Positions 47,857-59,596 of a stretch of DNA of 64,000 nt are shown piece after piece; positions within the stretch are counted from its first letter, which is position 1; each line of letters opens with the position of its first letter. The position numbers were made by a program, and so were the translations under genes. This DNA is from Artemia franciscana (taxonomy: Eukaryota > Arthropoda > Branchiopoda > Anostraca > Artemiidae). Under the pieces are notes generated by a model. The model was not told the origin of the DNA and made no database searches. It saw only the letters and a program-made list of their open reading frames with translations. The stretch is taken from the NCBI RefSeq assembly GCF_032884065.1, contig NC_088867.1, positions 50,651,317-50,715,316 on the forward strand, given 5' to 3'.

Positions 47857-50841
47857 TTATGTTGGCTTAGCTTCCCAGTCCAGCCTCCACTCAGCCCTCT
47901 CCCGGTCCCTGTCGACTCCAGCCTTGAAGGAGTGGGGAGTCTCAGCTTGGATGGTAGACTCGGATAGGCTATTCCAGAGGGGGACCACCCGAATGAAAAA
48001 GAAACCACGTCGTTCCCTTCTCCGACATCCAGGCAGGTGAAGCTTAAGACTGTGACCTCTTGAATTGTTGGCCAGGGAGGGGGTGAAGATCTGGTTCAGG
48101 TGACCGGATTTGAAAATTTTGCGTGCCATGATCACATCTCCTCTATATCTTCGATAGGTGAGGGTTGGAAGTCTCAGAGATCCTAGGCGATCCTGGTAAG
48201 GGACATTATTTAAGCCACGGACCAGTTTGGTTGCTCTCCTTTGGACACTTTCAAGGGCTCTTGTGTCCATTTTATTTTGGGGAAAGACCAAAGTCAAGCC
48301 AAACTCAAGGTGGGGACAGACAAGGGATTTATAAAGTTTTATAACCGCACATGACTTTCTGGTTACAAAAGAGCACTTAATGAGTCCGAGAGCTCAATTA
48401 GCTTTTGCAACCTGAGCCTGAGTGTGGCTGTGGAATTTTAAATCTTTGTCCACAATGATGCCTAAGTCTCTCTCCTCAGCAACTGCTTCCAACTGATCAC
48501 ACCCTATATGGTAGGGATGGTGGGGGTTATTGTGCCCTAAGTGCAGTACCTTGCATTTCGTTGCATAGAATTGAAGGGCCCAAGTTGATGACCAGGAGGA
48601 TAGCCTGTCAAGGTCCAGCTGAATGCAGGCTCTTTCTTCTTCAGTTTCAGCAGGCCCAATGAGCTTACAGTCATCAGCATATAATGTTAAAAGGGTGCAT
48701 GGATAAGTTGTACAGTTAATATATATGCTGAACAACGTTGGCCCAAGGATGGTTCCCTGTGGGACGCCGCTTATAACCGGAGAAGTGGAGGAGAAAACTG
48801 GATCGCCATTATCAGTGTAGATCATGACACGTTGAGATCTACCAATTAGGAATGCTCCAATCCAATCAATCACATCCTCATGCACCTGATAAGCTTTAAG
48901 CTTCAGTAACAGGTATGAGTGTTCAACTTTGTCAAAGGCTTTGGCTTGGTCGAGTAAGATAATGTCTACCGGTTTGCCCATATCCAAAATTTTAGTTGCA
49001 TGATCATATGACTGAATAAAGTTGGTGTCAATTGACCTGCCCCTGCAAAATCCATGTTGTCCATCATTAATAAGTGTATTTTCTTCTAAATAAATTATTA
49101 GAGCATGGTTGATGATACCTTCCATGATCTTGCAAATGGCTGAGGTTAGGCTTATTGGTCGACAATTTCCAGGGTTATCCTTGTCACCTTTCTTAAAAAT
49201 TGGTATAATATTTGCTGTTCTCCAATCATTTGGTACTGACTTTTTGGCCAGGGACATGTTAAATATTCTGGAAAGGGGGAGGGAAATGTGAGCAGCAGAT
49301 TCTATCAAAAGCCAAGGGTGGAGATTATCAGGTCCAGCAGCTTTGTTGGAGTTTAAACTTCTTAGTATTTTAAATACATCTACTTGAGTAATGATTACAG
49401 GGGACATTGGGTTGTGTACTGTTACAGGAGGTATGGTTGGGAGTGTAATGTCAGGTGGCTTAGAGGTGAAGTTCGTGTAAAAGCTAGCATTCATGCAATC
49501 AGCAATTTCTTTCGGGTCAGTAGAACTGGGGCCATCTGATTTTTTTAGCCTGTTGGTGCATCGACGGGAAGGGTTGTTGGCTGTAATATAGCGCCAGAAT
49601 TTTTTGGGGTTTTTCTTTGACTCATTTGCAATAGATTCTTCATGGTCTTGGATAACTTTTCTTGTCATGTTTCTCAGCTTGTTTTGGACCATGGTGAATC
49701 TGTTGTGATGGTTGTCACACTTGCATTTTAGGTATTTATTCCATGCTCTATTTTTCTTTCTGATAATTTTCTCAATATTCCTGGGAAGGTGTGGAAGAGT
49801 CTTTGGTTTATCTGACCAATAAACCTTTGTATGCTTCCTACATTCACCTAGTAAAGTAGACTTAAAACGATTCCAACTAGATTCAATGTCTGTCTCATCT
49901 GATAATCCCTCATCCCAATTTATATAAGCTAGTTCTTCACGGATTAAAGCGTAATTGGTAAAACTTCTCTTAAGTTTATCATCACGACTATGGTTAATAT
50001 TAATGTCATTCATTATACATATGTGGTCACTTGCACCAATAGCTGGGAGGTAACAAGTGGAAGTAATCCTCTCAGGGTCATTTGTAATAAGGAGGTCTAG
50101 TAATGATGGTTGTTGTGAACGTCTAAATCTAGTGGGTTGCATTATTATCTGAGTTAGGAAGTTGTCAGCAAGGGTTTGGGTGGTTGTGTAGGAAGGGTTA
50201 TTAGGGGGTGAGTACCCAATACCTTCAAACCAACAAACTTCTGGCATATTAAAATCACCATAAAGCGCAAGTGATGAATTTAGATTACATAAGATCTGTA
50301 TGAGGTTAGAAACTGCTTGGTGAGATACTAGTCGGTTTGGAGCTGATGGGCTATGGTAAAACACACCAATATTCACAATTTCGAATCCAATTAGAAGTCT
50401 AACTAATACATGTTCCACCCAAGCATTAGTAGGTTGAGAAATAGAAAAATCAATTTTATCTACCTTAATTCCAAGCCTAGTGTAGATAGCCACTCCTCTT
50501 TGACACAGGTTACTATCTAGGTTGCTCAGAAGTAGGTATCCAGGGATTTGAATATGTGCATCATCCAATTTGGTCAAAGAGTTCTTAGGACACACCTCAC
50601 AAACACAAAAAACATCTACATCCTTTTCATAAAGTAACACTTTTAGTTCTGAGAGTTTTGGCACTAAAGAATCAATGTTTGTATATAATATTCTTAGTTG
50701 CGTCTGTTTTCTTTGGCCGGCTGGGCTGTTGCTAGTTCCGGCTTTGTAACTCTGATATGGATTTTCGTCACTTGAACTAGCAGTGACGTAGTTGGTCTCA
50801 GACAAATCAGATGCAGCACTTGATGGAGAGACAGAGCTCAA
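47857..50841 (-). pseudogene. CR1-like ORF2: endonuclease-reverse transcriptase with one in-frame stop
   Basis: 995 codons in one frame, broken only by TGA at 48394-48396 (VAKAN-stop-ALGLIK; a CGA-to-TGA change would explain it). The EEP endonuclease occupies about residues 49-275: LRILYTNIDSL, Glu82, GDFN at 195-198, SDH at 271-273. The RT domain follows: NKAAGPDNLHPWLL, WRTANIIPIFKKGD, motif A LLDQAKAFDKV (about 635), motif B GVPQGTILGP (about 690) and YADD (about 721). The C-terminal VQRRATKLVRGL...RRYRGDVIMA segment lies beyond the stop. No ATG exists near the N-terminus; I start at a TTG codon, and the frame is open further back to a TAA, so initiation is unclear. All catalytic motifs are intact, so decay is recent. 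Confidence 0.92.
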
Positions 50842-51090
50842 ACTGAAGCCGCGGAAACAAAGGTTGAACTTATAGAAGTCTTTCTGGCTAGGCTTGATGC
50901 ATTATTTACACTATTTACAAGGGATATGGGTAAGTCTAGTGAACCATCAAGTGAAGGGGGGAAAGACTCCCTCCCCCTGGGGGATCACATTTTTTTGACA
51001 CAATGGCGCCATCACGGATGACAAGGTTTTTTTTCACTGGCTGCTGCATGCCTCTTTATCTCTTCAACTAGTTCTTTCCTTCTCTGGCGA

Positions 51091-52105
51091 TCTTCATTGG
51101 ATGCATCAGCAAAGAAGGAGATACTCCCCCTCCTTGCTCTTGAGGCCTTCAATATATCCATTTTTATTTTGTAATCATTTATAGAAAAAAGGATCGGGTT
51201 GGGTCTGTCTATGGTACTTGTATTCTTACCATTAGGTAGACGTTTCAAGTTAGTAATAGCCCTGACATTAATTGAGTATTCATCTTTTAAGTAAGTTGAG
51301 ATGAACTGAGCATTGTTGGTTTGCAGAGGAACAACATAGGCAATCAGATTAAGTCATCTTCTGTTTCTGTCTTGCTCTTGTCTCACTATTTTGTGGATGT
51401 CTGTTTCAAGATGGGTGGTTATAGAATTTCATCGGATCTTCATTGGATGGATCAGCAAAGAAGGAGATACTCCCCCTCCTTGCTCTTGAGGCCTTCAATA
51501 TATCCATTTTATTTTGTAATCATTTATAGAAAAAAGGATCGGGTTGGGTCTGTCTATGGTACTTGCATTCTTACCATTAGGTAGATGTTCCAAGTTAGTA
51601 ATAGCCCCAACATTAATTGAATATTCATCTTTAAGTAAGTTGAGATGAACTGAGCATTGTTGGTTTGCAGAGGAACACCATAGGCAATCAGATTAAGTCG
51701 TCTTCTGTTTCTGTCTTGCTCTTGTCTCATTATTTTGTGGACGTCTGTTTCAAGACAGGTGGTTATAGAATTTCATTGGATGCATCAGCAAAGAAGGAGA
51801 TACTCCCCCTCCTTGCTCTTGAGGCCTTCAATATATCCATTTTTATTTTGTAATCATTTATAGAAAAAAGGATCAGGTTGGGTCTGTCTATGGTACTTGC
51901 ATTCTTACCATTAGGTAGACGTTTCAAGTTAGTAATAGCCCCAACATTAATTGAGTATTCATCTTTTAAGTAAGTTGAGATGAACTGAGCATTGTTGGTT
52001 TGCAGAGGAACACCATAGGCAATCAGATTAAGTCGTCTTCTGTTTCTGTCTTGCTCTTGTCTCATTATTTTGTGGACGTCTGTTTCAAGATGGGTGGTTA
52101 TAGAA
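51091..52105 (-). repeat. Tandem triplication within LINE ORF1 (units 333-346 bp)
   Basis: The 'ATCAGCAAAGAAGGAGATAC' landmark recurs at 51105, 51451 and 51784. Units are close to identical, so the triplication is recent. It shifts the ORF1 frame and splits its C-terminus. Confidence 0.9.
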
Positions 52106-52533
52106 TTTTCCACAAGTTTCTGCACATCATCTATGGAAACCTTTGATTGTATAGCTGTCTCAAGAGTTTCCGCCTGAGCCCTCACAGTGTCCAAAGAAGT
52201 CTGCATATCAGATCTGAAACCAGCAAACATGTCATGCATTTCACTACAATGGGAGTCAAGAGTGCTTTTCACTATATTTGGAACATCAGGTTTACTGAAA
52301 CCTGTTTTACATAATGGGCATGTCCAAATACTTCCAAGTCTTTCATTCATTTTGCAGAAAATGTTGTATTCGGCTGTACTCATTCCTAGACATATTGCAC
52401 AGAGCCATTTATCACATTCATCACACTGAATGGCTGGCGAGGACTCACTCAGAACACAACCAGAGACAGCACACTTATTGACTCCTTTTTCGGGAGTTGT
52501 GGGTTTTGGGCGTTTTGAGCTATTGGACGCCAT
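51763..52533 (-). CDS. CR1-like ORF1 with PHD-like zinc cluster, C-terminus disrupted
   Basis: 256 codons from an ATG. A Cys-rich N-terminal cluster (C21-x4-C26, C37-x2-C40, C45-x2-C48, C72-x2-C75) resembles the PHD-like zinc fold of CR1 ORF1 proteins, which bind nucleic acid in the retrotransposition RNP. A helical stretch (about 110-170) and a basic segment QEQDRNRRRLN follow. The C-terminal half (about residue 180 on, LKRLPNGKN...FFADASNE) is present three times in tandem downstream. The frame stops in the first copy, and the original C-terminus (EIKRHAAASEKK) is stranded in the third (51012-51248). The element is probably no longer autonomous. Confidence 0.85.
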   Translation of the reverse strand: MASNSSKRPKPTTPEKGVNKCAVSGCVLSESSPAIQCDECDKWLCAICLGMSTAEYNIFCKMNERLGSIWTCPLCKTGFSKPDVPNIVKSTLDSHCSEMHDMFAGFRSDMQTSLDTVRAQAETLETAIQSKVSIDDVQKLVENSITTHLETDVHKIMRQEQDRNRRRLNLIAYGVPLQTNNAQFISTYLKDEYSINVGAITNLKRLPNGKNASTIDRPNLILFSINDYKIKMDILKASRARRGSISFFADASNEIL

Positions 52534-52849
52534 AATTTCAGAATGAGCAGCAACACTGAGTGGAAAAATTCAACACAGATAGTGCTCTGTTATTTTGAGC
52601 AGGAAAAGAATAGCGCTCTGTAATGTTTCTCTAAAATGTGAGAAAAATAACATTCAGCTGACAGATGTAGGCTAACAGGACATATAGGCTAATGAAGGCT
52701 ATTGGGATTTTAGCCAATTTGTCAACAAAATGGTTCAGATTATCAAGTAGAGGTTGATTATTATTTATTTCTGTTGTTTATACAAACAATGATTAGAATA
52801 TTGATACTTATTGATGATAGGATACTCCACGATACCAATACTCCAATAT

Positions 52850-53486
52850 AATAGATGCAGCAAGTGATACAGCCAGGACTTGGCCTACTCAAGAGATCAA
52901 TTACAAGCAGATCACCCAAAGTGTTTCTTAAACTTTAAGGTCATCATAAGACCAAACCTTGATTTTGGAAACTGCATAGCCACTCCCCAATATAAAGGCA
53001 ACATGAGACTTCTTGAGGGCATGCAGAGGCATGCCACCAAGGTGATGAATGGGCTGAAAGACCTCCCCTATGATGAAAGACTAAGAAAACTCAAATTACC
53101 CACTCTGGTGTACCACCACAGACAAGGTGACATGCACAGTCTCCTCAACAGACACATCTAGTCTCCTCAACCTGAATATGTCCTACCAATCCTATACAAG
53201 AGGCCATTCAAAGTAACTTCTGAAATGCCATGCGAACACTAGAATGCATCAAAACTTCTTCTCCAAAAGAGTTGTCAATGACTGGAATTCCTTCTCTGAG
53301 TCTACAGTGTCAGCAACCTCACCTATAACTTTCAAGAAGTCACTGGATAGCAAGTGGTCATGCAGTAACTGGAAATACTGCTGGCAAGATCCAGATCAGT
53401 AGCAGATGTCAGTCATCATCACTCGCAGAGCAACACAGATCCATTGGACCTTATTGCTCTGAAGTGCGAATTAAGATAATTAAGGT
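52850..53486 (+). mobile_element. 5'-truncated CR1-like element, opposite orientation
   Basis: The plus-strand frame 52880-53161 encodes the C-terminal LINE segment: VIIRPNLDFGN, LEGMQRHATKVMNGLKDLPY, RLRKLKLPTLVYHHRQGDM. Later frame-shifted pieces (VVNDWNSFSES-like) follow. It ends in an AATTAAGATAATTAAGGTAAT tail at 53469-53486. It belongs to the same clade as the minus-strand element but a different subfamily, and the two lie 5' to 5'. Confidence 0.8.
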
Positions 53487-53699
53487 AATATAGCTCAGAA
53501 TTCTATTCAAATAACAGGAATTGCATTTTTAGAACTAAAGGCAGAGAAAAGGCAACTGGTAACTGGGAATTAAGGTAAAATGTTGTTTTGTTGTAATTTC
53601 AATAGGTATAGGACCTGTCATGTAGGCAAATTTCAGGGCCCTCTAGAAGGAGAAGGAGTGGAGGCGTATACTTCCAAATACCTTTCCAGGACATCCTTT

Positions 53700-54185
53700 G
53701 GTCAATGTTCCTATTACCTGAACAATTGTTTAGGGTCATGAAACTACTGTTAATAGATGCATTCTGCCTTTTGGAACATCTTTTCTCTCTTGCAAAATTA
53801 CTGCAAAATCACTGTTATGGAGTTATTCCAGCCCAAATATCCTGTATTTACACATAAAGAATTGTAAGAATTTCTATTTTCATTGATTGGATATTTGAAA
53901 TTGCAAATCTGTAATAGTTTAGAAACAAAGTTGGGCTATATATTTGCACATCAGGGGGGTGGGGGTAAAGCATAGCATATATTAAATATGTAAACTAACC
54001 ATTGCTGTATTTAATATATGCTATGCTTTACCCCCCCCCCTAATGTGCAAATATATAATAACTCCATAATGGTGAATTTGTAGTAATTTTGCAAGAGAGA
54101 AAAGATGTTCCAAAAGTCAAAATGCATCTATTAACAATAGTTTCATGACCCTAAACAACTTTTCAGATGATAGGAACATTGACCC
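53700..54185. mobile_element. Foldback/palindromic element, 486 bp
   Basis: Long inverted repeat. 53700-53836 (GGTCAATGTTCCTATTACC...) pairs with 54058-54185 (...GGAACATTGACCC). An inner pair TAAAGCATAGCATATATTAAATA and its complement flank a short loop near 53990-54007. About 105 bp in the left arm is unpaired. The flanking sequence (GGACAT | ATACTTT) joins into a sequence seen uninterrupted elsewhere in the duplication, so this is an insertion specific to copy B. No ORF; a MITE-like foldback element. Confidence 0.85.
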
Positions 54186-55869
54186 ATACTTTAGCCTTTA
54201 GACCCATCCCTGGAAGATTCATTTTCCTAACCTAACCCCTTTCCAAGATAGCTAAAAGTCAATCAACTAGAATTTTACCATTGTTTTTTGCTGTAAGAAG
54301 CTAACTGAGAAAAATGAAAATTCAGCAGACTTGTGTAGGCTATGGCTTGGATGGTGGCTGAAGAAAGATTAAGGTAAACTACAATTTTGGAGTAAATTGT
54401 TCCTAGACACTTAATTCTTTGGTTGTTATTTTAGTTTGTTAAACAGTTTTGCCAATAGGCCTAGCCTATCTGTTGATTAGGCCAAACCTTGAAAATAAGC
54501 TCACCTGGTATTCCCTGACCACTTCGCTCAAACATGGATACCTTTCTGATATCCATCTATAAAATTTAGGAACTCCCATTTCTAACTTCAACAAGTGTAA
54601 ATGTCTGTAAAATCTGCTTTACAGTCAAATGTTGTCCATTTTTGTTACAACAACAGAATTTGAATCTACTTGTGTAGATGGCGAAAGTAACAAATTATAA
54701 AAAGAATGCAAGATGTCTACGCTGAATAATTTGCAACAATACTGATAATGATATATCATGTAGGAGGTGTCTGTGGTATATAGTAAATAAGACATCAAAC
54801 CAAAAAAAAATCCATAATCTAAAAATGTGACTCTCAAAATTTATAATTTGGCTCACATACAATCTGCAGATGGAAGAAAACTGGGATCAAACCTTGAATA
54901 ATGTACAACCTCTATCCTCTCCATATAGCCAAAACTCTAAGCTATAACATCATTCGACCTATTTATTTCTTAGGGCACCGGTATTAGCAAGCACCTATCT
55001 AAACCTTAGATTGAATTGAGTCTGGAAATTATGCCACAGATGTCCCAATTCTAGATTCAAAAGAGCGCAGAACCAAGTACTCAAGGCCCAGTTGTACCAA
55101 GAACCCTCTGCAATGCTAAAAAACACCAATTGCCATTTGTTTGTTTGTTAACAAGTCCCTGTCTTTAATTTGAAAGCATCAGACCCGTACTGAACATAAT
55201 TTGAAGAGCAAGCATCATTGTTAAAAAAAAAAATTACGAGAATGCACAAATATTAATTTTGTGTATCCTGAATGGCTCTGTGTTTCAAGATAAACAGTAT
55301 CATACTGTATTTTGAAAATCTGAGGGAAGAGGACACAAAAAATACAAGAGTAATAAAAAATATTTCTATCATTCTATTGTTCTTACGTAAAGTAATAGAA
55401 CCTTTAGTTCTGTAAATATTATTTGTGTTAAGACTTTTATGTTCTAAAAATGGACACATAAATATAATAAGGCCCTAATAAAAGTTGCCAGTCATAACTC
55501 GACTTCCTACCTGTCGTAAAATATTTGTGATGTTTTTTTTATGCTAAATTGCATTGGACTTTTGATTTTTGGCAGTTGTTGCGAACGTTATTATTTTTTT
55601 TTTTTAGTTACACTGTTTTTTAACAAATACTGTCGATATGATCACAAAAAAAAACTATCGGGTAAGTTCTAGAGTATACTGAGCAAATTGCAAATTTTGA
55701 GCTTTTGATAGAAGACGGCTTTGGTTACGTCATATATTTTACTTTTATGGCGTTTGCAAGCTAATTGACATTTCGGAGAAAAAAAATGATTCTCACTGTT
55801 GTTTGATCTATGCCATTTTCTGTAGTTGTTGCAATTCTCACTTTCACTAGTTTTGTAATCACACTTACC

Positions 55870-56400
55870 CGTGCGGTATTTTCATCAATCAACCCCTTAA
55901 ACATTTTAAATGACATTAAATTAGAATTACCGCCTTGGCTTGTCTTTCGTCATTATGAAAAACATAACGCCAAATCTTTGTTTTTACCAGAGGCTGATGA
56001 GGTATTATGTTCTTGGCTAACGTCTTTATAAACTCTAATGTTCATAAACGTTATATTCATAGCTACTTCGTTGCTTGGATCTTTTATAAAATGTTGGACG
56101 TCAAATTTTGCCCTGATTTTCTTTTCAACAAAGACAAGGAAAGTATCGATGACCTTATCAATCCCAAACCCAATTATCATAACTATTATTTTCAATTTGG
56201 CACGTATCGAGTCCACTGTCGCTGATCTTCTACCCCAACTTTTCTTTCTTCTTCATTTTGGATTTTCATTACTTCAGACAAATTGTCAATATCCTTCACT
56301 TTAGCTGCTCTTCTTGGTCTACTTTTACATGACAGTCCAGGTTGTAGATCTTTTAATTCTTCTTCTTCTTCAGTTTTGGCAAACGAGGGCTTTTCAGTCG
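55870..56400 (-). pseudogene. Unrecognised coding-like remnant (copy B)
   Basis: Minus-strand pieces: KPSFAKTEEEEELKDLQPGL...EEERKVG (56390-56220), then a frame with DSIRAKLKIIVMIIGFGIDK...KNKDLALCFS (56216-55953), two stops, then GGNSNLMSFKMFKGLIDENTAR closed by a consensus GTAAGT donor near 55875. The first and last pieces keep frame with copy A. I do not recognise the family. It may be a broken gene rather than live exons because frames do not join cleanly. Confidence 0.3.
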
Positions 56401-56439
56401 AGACTATTCAACCCTTTTCCTTCTGATTCACTCTGTGAG

Positions 56440-58110
56440 ATGAACAAAGCTACTGAATTGGTTGCTTCTTATTTATCTTGAATCTGCTCAGATCTCTTTC
56501 AGTTAATCTTTTGATCCTAGGAGTCAAAACATTGAGTTCTGAGCTATGTGTTTAGGTATAGTCAGATAGACTCTTAGCTGATAGTGAGATTTTTTGGTGC
56601 TTGAATCACTTTAACAATTTACATTGCAGGATATACTGTGCAGACGTCAGCATATTACATTTAAAAAATCAATGCTAAATTGTTTAATTTTTTGAATTAC
56701 AATACCTGCAAAGGGGGGAAGACGGAACAGAGCCTCTTGAATTAGGGAACTAATATGAAAACGCCTGAAAATGTTGCCCATTTGAGTCAGACCCAACTCT
56801 ATAATATATTTTAGAAAGCTGATCATTGAGGAAGGGCGAAACAATTGGATTATTCTTATTTAACAATACTTCTGATAATCTCCAGCGGTAAATATCTCTA
56901 ATTAGGATTAGTCTCCCACTTGGCTAGTCAATTTTTAAAGTATTTTTTTTTGTAATTTCATCTACCTGCTAGTTCCCAGTTATGCCCGAGTGGCTTGGAA
57001 CATACTGAAGGTGAGTTCTTACGCCTCTTTAAGCAAGATTATCAATAATGCTAAGACAATGAAATGTGTCTATATCCATCTTATACTGAGAAGCTGAAGA
57101 CAGCAGTTCTAGACTGGACAGAGAGTCAGAATAAACTATAATATTTTGTACATTAGCAATCAAAGGTTGATTGTTCATGAGGTGAGAGCAATGGGAGTAA
57201 GTTCTTTAGTCCACTTTGAGAAATTAGTGTTTATTATGGGGATTGACCAGCTCCATGGAATGGTTTCGGGGAATATTTGTGCAAAAGACTTTACAGGCGT
57301 TGGGATTTTCTTCTGGGTTTTGGCATATTCATTTGCAATACTTCTATACATGGATGGATTTCTTAACCAGTTATGTAGGGTATGTGAGCTATTGGCTTTA
57401 ATTTTTGTCACATAATTTATCAAAAGAAATCTTCGTCTTTTAATTATTGTTGATAATCCACTCTCTAAGAAGAAACTTAGTACTTGTTGGTTTTCTAGGA
57501 CCAAATATGAGACGGATTATGTCATTTTGTGTTATTTTAATTTTTGCATATGGTTCTTTACACAAGCACCACAAACAATGAGCCCAAAATCAATATGGGG
57601 TCTTGTATGTGATTCATAAAATTGGAGTAAAGTTTTCTCATTACAACCCCAAGGTGTGGATAGTAGTCTTTTTATTTTTCTATAGCATTTTTTTTTATTG
57701 TGTTTGTGATGTGAAGGTGGAAATTAAGTTTTTGGTGAAGTGTGAGACCTAGGTAATTAATTAGATTGTCCTATGGAATAATTATTCCATTTAGAATTAG
57801 TCTTGCATTAACATTATTTTGCTTACGGTGGAATTGGATGAATTTTGACTTGGTGGGTGCAATGGCTAAATCAGAAGTTTGAGAAACTTTTTCAAATTGT
57901 AAAAGTGACTTTTGCAACTTCGAATGTGCAATCTCAAAGGTGTTGTCAGTTGCCCATAATACCACATCATCAGCATATTGTAAATTGGTGTGTGGGAGGT
58001 TCATATCCCAGAGAAAAAGGGAGAAGAGGAGGCAGCTCAGGACTGCATCTCGTGGAAGACCTTTAGTTATTCTAGTTTTGGGTGAGGAGGCCGAACCTAC
58101 CTAAGCAATG
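56440..58110 (-). pseudogene. Dead RNase H-bearing non-LTR retrotransposon (copy B, less deleted)
   Basis: RT motif B relic GLPRDAVLSCLLFSLF and motif C LQYADDVVLWAT (57771-58070), a linker segment open at 57175-57504 (LLINYVTKIKA...), and RNase H IIVYSDSLSSLELL...YVPSHSGITGN followed by a stop (about 56970-57175). The C-terminal zinc-like CRYCN is near 56710. It retains the linker missing from copy A. Stops and frame changes make it inactive. Clade I/R1/Loa-like by domain order. Confidence 0.78.
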
Positions 58111-59005
58111 AAATTTCAATTTTCTATTAAAGATTTTATAAGGGATACTAGCTTGTGAGGTAATCCAAGACTTACAAGTTTAGCTAAAAGGATCTGGTAT
58201 TTCACATTGTCATATGCCCCTTCATAAGTCTAGGAATGCAGCAACTAGGACATTATTTTTGGATGGGGATCCATTTATTGCATTTGTTAGCAATATAAAA
58301 GCATCTGTTGAGGAGTGGTGTTTCCTGAACACCACTCCTGGGTTACTCGTCTCTAAGTTACTCATAACAGCAAAAATTTCCAACATAACGGTTTCTTTCA
58401 GTTTCTCTAGTGATATTACTTAAAATAACCCAAACTGATGATGCAGATGAAAAATTACATAATAGCAACTTTTGAATCCTTTGACATAACACTTAATATG
58501 CTATTTTTAATTCATTTTCGACTTGTTTTTAAAAATTGTAGCGAATTGATGAGAAAAACAAAACAGCCCAGCAGTTTTGATAAGCTCTGGTTGACTAATA
58601 CCCCGACAAAGCTACGAAAGCTATGAAATTGAGCTTCAGTTATGAAATTAACTTGATGCTAAGAATATGAATTAGACAAACCTTTTTATTTTACAAAAAA
58701 GGATATTTTACAAAAAGGGAAACACAGAAAAAGTAATGTGCACTTTCTAAATTCGCAATTAAAAAAAAAAAAAAACTTTGGAAGGAAAGCTAAATAAAAA
58801 TTCATATTTCTCCTAAGAACAACTACTTGGGTGATTTTTTTTTAGTCCCGTACTACAGATAAGACTGAGCAGAACAATGTTTGGAAAGGCAAAACAATTT
58901 AAAGATTTAAATATATTTTTTTTTTTTTTTTTTACAGACTATTAACAGAAAAACTACGAATCAAACTTCACTTTTGACAATTTCACTTTTGACAAGGATC
59001 CATTT

Positions 59006-59596
59006 TTATTCACTAATAAATAATTTCAAGGTATGGGTACTGCCACTATGTGAAAATTCAGACTCTACCAATTCCATAATTTTGGCACCAGTTCTGTCAT
59101 ACAGATTAGTATCTTCCTTAAAGAGACATAATTTTGGAACGTTCAATTTATGATTATTATTAACAACATTACATAAAGAGGCAATGCTATCGACTGCCTT
59201 TCCAACTGACCAATATTTGGACACAAAAACAGGTATATCTCCTTTTTCACTTTTCACAAGAAAAAATACTTTCTCCTCTTGTGGAATGTTGTTCAATCCA
59301 ATCGCTTTTTGTTTGATCTTCATTAACTGCACTTTAGCTGACATTTTGGAGCTTTTTCCAACCATTGGTCTACTAAGCTGCACGGCCTTTTCTTGGATCT
59401 TACGCACCAATTTAGATGTTTCTGGCATGTATTCTTTAGGAGGAACGTAGCTGATGCACGAGTGCGTATCTGGAAAACGATGCGTGAGACAAAAATGTTT
59501 TGAACATCCTGGACATTCAAGCCGACTTACATCACGATGACAACAATTAGGAAAAGAGCATTCATGTGTTCCTATTTTGCCAAGTACTTTTGGAGC
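59006..59596 (-). CDS. ZFAND1: ZFAND1-type AN1 zinc-finger protein, 3'-terminal exon
   Basis: The exon begins after a TTTATTTTTCAG acceptor (59597-59608) and runs 196 codons to TAA. Residues about 10-50 form an AN1 finger: C-x4-C, C-x2-C, FC-x2-H, x5-H-x-C, corresponding to the second AN1 of ZFAND1. A basic linker follows, then AKVQLMKIKQKA and the C-terminal ubiquitin-like region with KYWSVGKAVDSIASL. Human ZFAND1 works with p97/VCP and the proteasome in clearing stress granules. The first AN1 should lie in an upstream exon above 59.6 kb; I could not find it in the window. An AATAAA (59005-59010, minus) overlaps the stop region. The frame is intact, unlike the copy at 27050-27640. Either a live gene or a recently truncated duplicate. 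Confidence 0.8.
   Translation of the reverse strand, partial: APKVLGKIGTHECSFPNCCHRDVSRLECPGCSKHFCLTHRFPDTHSCISYVPPKEYMPETSKLVRKIQEKAVQLSRPMVGKSSKMSAKVQLMKIKQKAIGLNNIPQEEKVFFLVKSEKGDIPVFVSKYWSVGKAVDSIASLCNVVNNNHKLNVPKLCLFKEDTNLYDRTGAKIMELVESEFSHSGSTHTLKLFISE

Larger units (their letters stand above)
47763..52700 (-). mobile_element. Nearly full-length CR1-like non-LTR retrotransposon
   Basis: Minus-strand element: ORF1 with a PHD-like zinc cluster (51763-52533), ORF2 with endonuclease and reverse transcriptase (47857-50841), then a short 3' end. The 3' terminus is a short tandem repeat of a TTAAGGTAAT-type unit (47763-47795), the hallmark of CR1/L2-type elements, which end in microsatellite rather than poly-A. 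The 5' boundary is uncertain (about 52.6-52.8 kb). ORF1 carries a tandem triplication and ORF2 one stop codon. No target duplication identified. Absent from copy A, so it inserted after or during the duplication. Confidence 0.85.

Noticed and set aside
47857-48297. Separate 146-codon ORF downstream of ORF2
   Set aside because: Same frame as ORF2 across one TGA and carries the usual ORF2 C-terminus; treated as one interrupted gene.
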